Made by a program: the position numbers and the translations under genes. From contig JAYMGJ010000028.1 of assembly GCA_037178675.1 (NCBI GenBank), positions 19,232-83,231 on the forward strand: DNA of 64,000 nt. The letters run 5' to 3'. A model generated the notes under the pieces. That model did not search any database and had not been told where the DNA came from. It worked only from the letters and a program-made list of their open reading frames with translations. Of the stretch, positions 52,240-61,369 are shown in pieces. Numbering within the stretch: the first letter of the stretch is position 1; the number at the start of each line of letters is the position of its first letter. Source of the stretch: Scleroderma bovista. Its lineage: Eukaryota; Basidiomycota; Agaricomycetes; Boletales; Sclerodermataceae.

Positions 52240-53680
52240 ATGCAAGAGCCTCAGGGCAACCGCGAGATCCACATCCTGGATATTCGTCCACAAGATGGGT
52301 CCCGCAAACTCGCAGACCAGATTGTCCAGGGCTTAGATGCTCCGTTCAATAAGAAAATCTTTCCGATGGTGGTCTTGTGGGACGAGGTTGGCCTGGTTCT
52401 TTATGACAAGTTCGTCACGGAATCACCAGGCTACTATCCATTTGGCGCCGAGCTGGAGATCTTCCAAAAACACGGAGATGAGATCATACAGGCAATGCAT
52501 GATCATACAGACGGTGCCGTTGTCCCTGATGAAGCTATCGTCGAACTTGGTGCCGGGTGAGTGACGTTGATGCTCGCCGTCCTGGATTTATTTGGATGGT
52601 TAGAAAATGCTACTCGAGTCTCGAGCTCTTGGCCATTTTCTCCATTTGCACCGTTTTACATAGTAAGATTGACTGACCCTGACCTCTACACATGCCACGC
52701 AGATCTCTTCGAAAGACATCACACCTTTTGCGTGCTTTGTCCGATGTGGTTCCCACAACTTTGCCCGTTCCCCCTGTTACATATTTCGCACTCGACCTTG
52801 ACTGCAACGAGCTCAGGCGGACTCTCAACGAAATTCACAATTCTAGTATCGGACCTTCTCTTTCTGGAAAAGTGGAGACTAAAGGCTTATGGGGCACCTT
52901 TGAAAGTGGCTTCGAGTTCATCGGAGCAGGGGGGTTGGATATCTCCAGAAAGGGAGATGAGGATGAATCTACACCACGGGCTGCCTTCGGGACCGACTCT
53001 ACGTCGGCCACTTCTCTGTGCCAACCACCTGTCCATTTCCTCTTCCTCGGTGGAACCATTGGATCATTTCACCGCGGAGAAGATGCACAGTTTCTTCGTA
53101 CTCTTCCTCTGCGATCCGGGGGCACGTTACTTCTTGGTCTGAGTCATGATAACAAACGTGAAGAACTCGAAGCTGCATACAATGATCCCAAGGGCTATAA
53201 TAGGGTATTTGCCCTGAATGGACTCAGTGTTGCTGGGAAGGCCTTTGGGAACCCAAATCTATTTGACCGTAACAATTGGGATTCTTTCAAGCGTTACGAC
53301 CAAGATAAACGTATGCCAAGCCAATCGCAGCGGAAGTTCATGTTCACATTCCTTGTTCCTATACACAGGTTGCATTGAAGGTTTCTACAAGTGCCTCCGA
53401 TCGCACGAGGTCGACCTTCCTGGATACAGTCGATCTGTTCAATTCTTAGAGGGGGAGCTTGTCCGAGTCACACTTTCTACGAAGGTAAGACTCGCACTCT
53501 CGTTGGTGTTCTTCTAATCTGGGGTCATTTCTAACACAGTATTCTGAGAGGGATACTTCAACGCTATTCACTGATGCACAGCTACAGCCCATCCAGCACT
53601 GGACCGATAGCACCAATCGCCATTCGCTCTGGCTCCTCGAGCGTCCGCAGATCGTTGCAGAGCACAGCTCATCGGCGTAG
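52240..53680 (+). CDS. EgtD-like SAM methyltransferase, tandem copy 1
   Basis: Standalone member of the histidine-specific methyltransferase family (Methyltransf_33), which includes EgtD of ergothioneine synthesis and the ergot enzyme 4-DMAT N-methyltransferase. Exons 52240-52556, 52703-53310, 53369-53484 and 53540-53680 give 393 residues. Motifs are DEVGLVLYDKFVTESPGYYP, IVELGAGSLRKTSHLLRALS (SAM-binding Gly motif, split by intron 1), YFALDLDCNELRRTL, PVHFLFLGGTIGSFHRGED, LSHDNKREELEAAYNDPKG and RCIEGFYKCLRSHEVDLPG. There is no sulfoxide-synthase (FGE) domain as in fungal Egt1, so a role in ergothioneine is not shown; N-methylation of an indole or amino acid is possible. Confidence 0.88.
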
Positions 53681-53726
53681 ACCATGTTACCGCTATTTGT
53701 TGTATCAGCACTGCTTTATGCTTCTC

Positions 53727-53785
53727 AAATGTCCCTCTGTAACGCGAATATATTCTCGTGTGCTGATAATTTCTTCGCCGAAACT
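53727..53785 (-). pseudogene. Relic of eIF3m exon 1 and its upstream region
   Basis: 53758-53779 repeats 51849-51870 exactly (22 bp). The adjacent 53727-53757 also resembles eIF3m exon 1 (51796-51848), with a deletion of about 20 bp and the start codon changed from ATG to ATA. It lies 46 bp after the stop of methyltransferase copy 1, so it marks the left edge of the second duplication unit. Confidence 0.6.
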
Positions 53786-54343
53786 ATCATTGCAAATATA
53801 ATCGTTCACTGAAATTAGACGCCATACATACGGCACTGTTGTTTCACACAAAGCTTCAGAAAGTAGTATACAGCTCTAGCCTCTCAGACAGCTCTGGACA
53901 CTTTCACCACTCCCTCCAAGACAGGTGTGATCAAGTCCTGAGCTCTCCTTCAAGTGATCAATGAATTATATTGCAGCGGTCTTTTTGCCACTGCAGCATT
54001 TCTGTCACCCCCCCCTCCTGTTGGTAAACTACATTTGCAGCTTACAACACAAGGATCAAATAACGACATTTACAAGTATAGGGTGCGTGACACTGCACAC
54101 TAGTTAGACGCTTCTCCCCTTCTGATGTTGTGGATCTTTCCAAACAGTTAGTATCCGCGCATGGCTATCGTCCAATGGTATCCATGACCGAATAAATATC
54201 AGGAGACAGAGACGTACGTCAAGTAAGGTCTGCATCTTTCTTCTCCATCTTGACTAATTACCCCCGATTGTAACTCTGAGCACTTTTTGCTTGGTGAGAT
54301 AAGTACCCATGGGATAGACGGGTCTGTCACATCTGAGCCCACC
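53786..54343. other. Promoter region of methyltransferase copy 2
   Basis: No gene seen. The last 50-150 bp shows patches similar to the upstream region of copy 1 (for example AAGTACCCATGGGATAGAC against AAGTACCATGGGACGGAC near 52195), supporting duplication that included the promoter. Confidence 0.5.
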
Positions 54344-55774
54344 ATGCAGGAACCTCGACCTAATCATGAAATCCACATCCTAGATATTCGCTCCCAAGAT
54401 GCAGCCCGCCAACTTGCAGACCAGATTGTCAAGGGATTGGATGCTCCATTCAACGAGAAGACCTTGCCGAACAGGATCCAGTACGACGAGGTTGGCTTAC
54501 TTCTTTACGACAAGTTCTCCTCGGAAACACCAGAGTACTACCTATTTGGCCTAGAGATGGAGATTCTCAAAGCACACGGAGACGAGATCGTGCAACTCAT
54601 GCACAATCATACTGGCAACACCATTGTCCCTGGTGAGACCATCATCGAGCTTGGCGCTGGGTGAGTGACCTTGATGCTCATTGTCCTGGCTTAGTATAAA
54701 CTGTAATCAGAAAATGTTGCTTTAATTCTTGGACATTTTCCTCTTTTTCACTATTTTAACAAGAATGATTATCTCTGACCGCTGGCATCTGTCACGCCAC
54801 AGATCTCTTCGAAAGACATCGTATCTCTTGCGTGCTTTGTCCGATATGCTTCCCACCTCTTCGCCCGTTCCCCCTGTTACGTACTTCGCACTCGACCTTG
54901 ACGGCAACGAGCTCAGGCGGACTCTCACTGAGGTTCAGAACTCTGATATTGGACCTTTTCTCTCCGGAAAAGTGGAGACTAAAGGCTTATGGGGCACCTA
55001 TGAAAATGGCTTCGAGTTCGTCCTAGCTGGGGGGTTGGGTAGCTCGGACAAACGAGGTGGATCTGCACCCTTGTCACAGGCTACCTCCGGGGCCAACACT
55101 ATTTCGACAACTTGTCCGGGTCAACCACCCATCCATTTCTTCTTCCTTGGCTCAACGATTGGATCATTTCACCGCGGAGAAGACGCTCAGTTCCTTCGTA
55201 ACATTCCTCTGCGACCCGGGGACACGCTACTTCTTGCACTGAGTCATGATAACAAACGTGAGGAATTCGAGCGCGCATACAATGATCCAAAGGGTCTTAA
55301 TAGAGCCTTTACCATGAATGGGCTTGATGCGGCTGGGAAGGCCCTTGGGAGCCCAGGTCTATTCGGACATGATAACTGGGATTCTTTTAAGCGCTACAAC
55401 GACGATAAACGTATGTCAAGTCAATCATAGCGAAGGTTTGTGCTCACATATTTCCTTATAGGTTACATTGAAGGCTTCTACAAATGCCTCCAATCGCATG
55501 AAATCCATCTTCCTGGATACAATCGATCAGTTCAGTTCTTGCAAGGGGAGCTTGTCCAGGTGACAGTTTCTACGAAAGTAAGGCTGACACGCGTATTATT
55601 TATTGTTAACTAATCTGAAGTCGTTTCTAAAAGTATACTGAGAGCGATATTTCAACGCTATTCGCTGATGCGCAGCTGCAGCCGATTCAGCACTGGGTCG
55701 ATAGCACCAATCGCCATTCGCTCTGGCTCCTCGAGCGTTTGCCGCTCGCTGCAGAGAACGGCCCATCGGCATAA
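54344..55774 (+). CDS. EgtD-like SAM methyltransferase, tandem copy 2
   Basis: Paralogue of 52240-53680. Its exons (54344-54660, 54803-55410, 55462-55577, 55634-55774) have exactly the same lengths as in copy 1 (317, 608, 116 and 141 nt), also giving 393 residues. Motifs: DEVGLLLYDKFSSETPEYYL, IELGAGSLRKTSYLLRALS, YFALDLDGNELRRTL, FFLGSTIGSFHRGED, LSHDNKREEFERAYNDPKG and RYIEGFYKCLQSHEIHLPG. By eye about three quarters of residues agree with copy 1. Differences cluster around residues 45-70 and in the variable loop after LWGTYENGFEF. The frame opens earlier only at TTG; the ATG at 54344 matches copy 1. Both copies are intact. Substrate unknown. Confidence 0.88.
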
Positions 55775-56075
55775 ACCATATTACTGGTTATCCAGTACTT
55801 TTCACTAAGTTTTTCCCCATGCCTGTTCTTTGTGTCGTGTTGTGTCATCACTCCTCTATATTTTATTATAAATAACCATCGGTGATGTACTCCAATACCT
55901 GTTTGTAAGAATGGATTTTTGATCTTTTGTGTGGATGTCGCCAGGTTGATGTGATCCGCATCTTCTAAAATCTGACCGTCCCACTGCATATCTCTGGTCA
56001 CGATACCGCCGTATTATCACCGTTGTACACTAACTAGCGTCTATCTCTGTTCCGCTCCCTTCACCAGTGCTGTTC

Positions 56076-56710
56076 CTAGTGCCCGAGCTGCTCCAGCAGG
56101 TATCTAATAGTGTAGTCGGTGGGTGCGAGTGCTCGTTCCACGACTTCCAGATAGTAGTTGGGAACAAATTCGTCGGTAGATTCAATTTTGCGACCTGAAT
56201 CCAGGGGCCCATCAAAGCTCGTCGAAGCTGATTTACAAGTTAGGGACAGTAAACTATGTCTGTAGTGAGCCTAGACTCGACCCGCCGAGGCAACGCCGCT
56301 CGAATGCACCAGCAGTGTACCGAGAAAGTAGTGGATCTGGACTATTATGTCCTGTGCTGTCATGCAGCATTGTCGCCACCGTACTAGTCCTTGGCAGGAG
56401 AGCTGGTGGGAGTTGGCACTCCCCAGTGCGTTTGTGACGCAGAATATAAATATATCGCATGGGAGCTTGAGCTGAGCGTATGGCAACAATCCACCAGTCC
56501 AAATATATTGATAGGATGATTGCTAGTCCCACAAGTACCAACCCCAGTTTCCGGCTATCCAGAGTGTCAAGTTGGCTTCCTTAAGTTCTCCTGTACCAGC
56601 ATCGACAATGTAATGAATCGGATCATGAGAGTCTGTTCGCACGCTGGCTGGTGCCAAGATATAAGGATGCCTAGTAAACACCGCAACCAACCACCAACGA
56701 CCTCCAGCAG
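56076..56710 (-). pseudogene. Fragment of a hypothetical membrane-protein gene
   Basis: Minus-strand blocks with coding character: DPIHYIVDAGTGELKEANLT then LWIAGNWGWYLW (about 56550-56675), a hydrophobic stretch (LVGLAIILSIYLDWW), QDIIVQIHYFLGTLLVHSSG (about 56310-56370), and a last exon SFDGPLDSGRKIESTDEF then YYLEVVERALAPTDYTIRYL with a stop at 56076-56078. The middle blocks do not splice in one frame, and no start codon is found before the reading frame runs into the divergent protease gene at 56729. I take it as a broken or 5'-truncated gene. The family is not recognised. Confidence 0.4.
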
Positions 56711-56728
56711 CTGTCGCTAATCTTGCTG

Positions 56729-59133
56729 ATGAGGCTGTTTTCTCTGCTTCTGCTCCCCATTGCGGCAGCGCTTGCGAGGGCGGCTGGGTACAAGAACGGT
56801 CCGCACAAGGTCAAGGAAAGCATCATCGCTCCTCCCCAGGGCTGGATTCTACATGGGCCCGCCCCATCCGACTATGTGTTGGAGCTCAGGATTGCTCTTC
56901 CCCAACCCCACTTCCCCATTCTGGAGCAGCATCTTTTGGAGGTCAGCGATCCTGGCCACGTACGCTATGGGGACTACCTGTCACGAGAGGAGACGGAGAC
57001 TCTCATGATGCCGCATCCAGAGTCGGTCGACGCAGTCACCGAATGGCTGGCCACGTATGGTATTTACGAAGAACACTTATCCCGCTCTTCGGCTCAGGAC
57101 TGGATCACTCTTCGTGTCCCCGTCGGTCTCGCGGAGGTCATGCTCGACACAGTATGAAAACCTGAATCTGGTTTATTCAGAAGCGCTGATGAGTCATGAA
57201 TGCAGAAATACCATGTCTATCGTTACAAAGAGACGGGCCAGGAGATCATCAGAACAACTAGTTATAGTTTACCCGAGGGGGTATATGACCATATAGATCT
57301 CATCCAACCGACCACGATGTTTGCCCAGTTCAAAGCATTCAAGAGTACTTTGCACTGGGGGACTGCTGGATCTATTGATATCGCAGTCGGTGGCACGATC
57401 ACCGGCCCGGCCGGAAATCAGGTCGATGACAGCTGCAACGCAGCTGTTAGCCTTTTTCATCTCCAAGTGGGGAAGGCTGCGGTGCTGATCATTCCTTCCG
57501 GTTTGTTCACAGATCACCCCTACCTGTTTGAGGCAGCTGTACAACATCATGGGCTATAATTCATCCGCAACCAACGGCAATCAGATTGGCATCACCGGTT
57601 ATCTTAACCAATATATAAACAACCAGGACCTCCAACAGTTCTTCACGACATATGCCCCCGAGGCACTTGGATCCAACTACACACTCGTGTCTATCAACGG
57701 TATGCAGTGTCATGTTTTGCAGTGCTATCTTGTAGGCTCATCGCCCTAGGTGGCCAAAATGATCAGAACCTCGAAAAGGCAGGGGTCGAGGCAAACTTGG
57801 ATGCTCAGTTTGTGATGGGATTGACTCACCCCACCCCTGCCGTTTACTATTCTACCGCTGGCTCCCCGCCTTTCAATGCTGACGCCATTACCGTGAACAA
57901 TACCAATGAGCCGTACAGCTACGTAAGACATTGCTTTTTTTTTAATTCCCGTATATCAAAGACGCGAAATAAACTAGTGGTTGGAATACATGCTTTCTTC
58001 TGATTCCCTGCCTTGGACAATATCTACCAGCTATGGCGACGATGAGCAGACTGGTGGGTGGTTATATGACTTGATCTGTCAGAAAACTCACTATTCTGTC
58101 AGTCCCAGAATCATATGCCAACCGTGTGTGCTTTGGCTTGGCCGCGCTCGGTGCCCGTGGAGTTTCCCTTACGTTCTCCTCTGGTGATCACGGTGTCGGA
58201 GATGGTGTCGCCGACCCGGCCAATCAGTCATGCTTCAGTAACGACGGAAAGAATAAGACTATGTTCATACCCACTTTTCCCGCATCCTGTCCATAGTGAG
58301 TTTCTGGCAATGCACAAGGATTGCCACATGTCCTGACAGACCTCGTTCAGTGTCACCACCGTCGGTGGGACGAGGAACGTACCGGAAACAGCTGCCTCGT
58401 TCTCGGGCGGAGGATTCAGCAACTATGTGGGTCTCAACGCATTCCGAAGCTTCCGAACCGTATTGATGAATACCCAGTTCGATCGGCCTTCTTACCAAGA
58501 CGAGGCGGTCTCCAAGTATCTTTCGACACTCCCCCCTGGTACTTACGAGGGGTTATTTAACTCGTGAGTGTCACTATCCTACACCCTACCCCTGAACTCA
58601 AAGTACTTCAACGACAGTGAAGGACGGGTAGGCTTCCTAGATATATGGACCCCCTCTCAATGTACTGATCGCATTTGGTAGGCTTACCCCGATGTGTCTG
58701 CCCAATCCATGTTCTACTCTATTGTTTACCGTGGAACAGTTAGGACCGTCAAGGGAACCTCAGCGGCTAGCCCGACGTTTGCATCCATTATCTCGATGGT
58801 GAATGATGCGCGTATCAATGCAGGGAAACCGGTTCTCGGTTTCTTGAATCCCTGGCTTTACAGTGAAGGCTATACTGCTCTGAATGATATCACTACGGGT
58901 AATAATCCCGGATGCGGCACGGAAGGATTCAATGTAAGTGAATTACTGCTCCGACTTTTTCTCACAGCTAAGTTGTTTGAACTTTGCAGGCCGGCATTGG
59001 ATGGGACCCCAGTAAGACATGCAGAGTGTTTTGATTCTGGTAGACTTACGTTTGGTTCGTTACAGTTACAGGTCTTGGAACGCCCGATTTCCAGAAGCTG
59101 AAGGACCTCGCTTTGAAATCATCCAGTTATTAA
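56729..59133 (+). CDS. Secreted sedolisin (S53, tripeptidyl-peptidase-like) protease
   Basis: Acid serine-carboxyl protease, secreted. The N-terminus [20 protein letters not shown] is a signal peptide (the frame opens earlier only at TTG). The propeptide includes [34 protein letters not shown] and [14 protein letters not shown]. In the mature enzyme the catalytic Glu and Asp lie in VEANLDAQF (E-x3-D), the oxyanion Asp in SGDHGVGDG, and the nucleophile Ser in [13 protein letters not shown]. The calcium-binding end reads [32 protein letters not shown] and SGGGFSNY are also family-typical. Splicing over about ten short introns keeps frame throughout, so the gene is intact. Stop at 59131-59133. 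Likely role: extracellular protein degradation for nutrition. Confidence 0.94.
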
Positions 59134-59201
59134 ATTATACCGCGACTTTCTTACATTACACTAAAAAGGACAGTTCAAAGGGGACATGGGGTACACAGTC
59201 G

Positions 59202-60379
59202 TCATCTACGCATTCTCTTCTTGAATCGTTCCAGAACCTAGAAAACTACCTGTAAGCGAGGACGAATAGGTTTTCTTTCGTACATACCATGTCATCCGTA
59301 GCCATCTGTGGTCGGTCATTACGGTGTTGGTGGTGCTCTGGCGGAGAGATTCCCATTGCCTCCAATTTCGCGTTTCGCATTATTTCCGCATCGGACTTTT
59401 GTTTGATGTAGGGACGATAGACTGTTGACGTCCGATGTCAGCAGCTGGCGCCTCTACAACAGAAAGGCTTACACCGTGTCGCAACAAGATGCTCCTCATC
59501 ATTTTCTACTACCTTCTTGCGCTCCTTGCGCTCTTCGGTTACCTGGCGCTTAGCCTTCTCTGTCTCTTCGATATTCTTGAGTCGTGCACTAAAGAAGGTA
59601 TGTCAGCATGCAAGAAACGGCACAATTGAGTGGGGCGAAGTACTCCATGCCAAGATCGACTTCGGGTATACATGTGAGCATGGCAAGACTGGCGGTCACG
59701 CTTCCTTCTTCGACTTCCGCCTTCTTCTCTGTCTTCCACCTTTCTGAGAGCGTGAACTCGTCTTCAGCGCCTTTATCTCTCGACGATGATTGTGAAGAGT
59801 CGAGTGGTTGACTGCGGATCTTCAAGTTCTCTTCGATATAGGCCATCCTTTGGAGTAGCGAGCGTCAGATGCAATGGTGTTGAGAGCACGGCCAGGAGAG
59901 CGTACATGTGCTTGTTCACGTCGACCGCATTCGTTTGCTGGGTGAAGTTGTTGGTTCGGACGGCACGCCTTGCTTTAGCATCTACACCATCGTCCGCACT
60001 GTGCTGAGCCCATTAGGCACTGGCATTGACAGGACAATAGCGATGTCCAACTTACTCTTCCACCTTGGCGCCTGGTTTCAGCCCGCCTGCATCCTGATGC
60101 TCATCCTCCTCGGTGGTCCGCCGCTTCCTCCGTTTCACATCCCCTTTGGAGAGCTTCTGAATATCGATTCCTTGTCTTGACTTGCGTAGCTTGCGAAGTT
60201 CGAGGAGTTCGGAAAGGCTATAATCGGTTAGTCATTGATACTGCTAGACGAGAAGTTACGCACGGGAGCGACTTGTCCTCCTCTTCATCTGCAGAGCCCT
60301 TCTGGGCGTCGTGTGTGTCGTCCTCTTCTTGGGATGTTTCTCTGACACGAAGGTGTGGGCGAGTGCGCCTCTTGATCAT
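59202..60379 (-). CDS. TLS1/C9orf78 family splicing-associated protein
   Basis: Homologue of fission yeast Tls1 and human C9orf78 (Hep_59 family), a spliceosome-associated nuclear protein. From the ATG at 60379 it reads MIKRRTRPHLRVRETSQEED, then ELLELRKLRKSRQGIDIQKL, RRTTEEDEHQDAGGLKPGAK, NNFTQQTNAVDVNKHM, MAYIEENLKIRS, LSERWKTEKKAEVEEGSVTA, SLAMLTCIPEVDLGME (family hallmark), RLKNIEETEKAKRQ, DAEIMRNAKLEAMG and the end MATDDMVLERFKKRMRR with a stop at 59202-59204. It has nine or so short exons and is highly charged with little hydrophobic core, as known for the family. The stop lies 69 bp from the protease stop (convergent). Confidence 0.92.
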
Positions 60380-61098
60380 GGATTCTGTCTTTGACCAAAA
60401 TGGAATCCTTAGGCCCGAGATAAAAGCGGGCAATTGCCGACCTTTTGCGGACACAAATATACGCAAACATTCGCGTTCCCTTCCCTCACCGACACAGACA
60501 ACGGACCATGTCCAATTATGATCCAGGGTAGGTGTCGCCCCTGCCTTTGAGCAGAATTGGTGTGGCTCTGGGTCCGGTGAAGAAGAGGGTCACCATCTTT
60601 TCTCGAAGAAGGCGCCCTTTGCGAGACCTGGCCGCTCCTGACAAAGCCCCTGCTACTACTGTTCATGAACTGGACAATCAGATACACTTTGCCAGTACCA
60701 TCCCATTTTCGTGGGCGAGCCTAACCAAAATTCACCTTGCAGCATTGATGTTTACTGCCACTCATAGACCAGGTCGACCCAACATGGAGCTGCTTGATGG
60801 TTGTCGTCCTCTGTCAATAAAACTACCCGGTCGTCTCATGATTTCACGTCTTCACTCATACCACGCACGTTCTCTCTCTTGTTTTCTTTCATACTGTTTC
60901 ACATCGTCCTTGTCTATGTCGTACCCGCCACTTAGGACTTGCCTCAAGGGCATATTGTATCTTCTCTTTCGTCTTGTTCCACGTCTTTCAACTCTTCTCG
61001 ATTTTTTGTCTACCACCAGTATATAAGACTACATGAGCTTTCAAACAGATACAGAAACCTCATTAGTTGTGTTCTCGAAAACATAACGGCAGCACTTA
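60380..61098. other. Intergenic, no gene assigned
   Basis: About 0.7 kb with open frames on both strands (up to 164 codons at 60532-61026). No domain, no consistent splicing, and biased pyrimidine-rich text around 60860-61020 (ttctcttcg-like runs). Possibly regulatory or decayed sequence. Confidence 0.4.
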
Positions 61099-61235
61099 AG
61101 CGGAGATGGATCGGAATAATCTCATCCTAGCATGAATATCACCGCTGAGGCAACAATACTCAGAACCGGTCTATAGGTGCACCTAAAGGTCCCCCTCAAA
61201 TGCAAGAAAGGATAGTCGGTGAGACGAATATCTTG
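61099..61235 (-). pseudogene. Rearranged relic of THOC3
   Basis: 61099-61165 aligns with THOC3 exon sequence 16775-16842 at roughly 70-75% by eye (encoding SIVAS-like text), with small gaps and a stop. 61195-61232 weakly resembles 16729-16762 (DYP...LR text). The two pieces are in swapped order relative to the gene. Confidence 0.4.
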
Positions 61236-61369
61236 GCTTCGCAGGTCCTGGAATGGAAATCCTATTTCTTTCGTTGAACGTACCGTTGGGGTGACCCCCC
61301 CGGTCTGCCCCCCCAACGAAGCATCCCACCCACCACCACCTGCAGATTCATTCCCCAACACACCAAGTC

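Noticed and set aside
60409..60687. 92-codon frame on the - strand upstream of TLS1
   Set aside because: Out of frame with the conserved TLS1 start and not needed to explain it.
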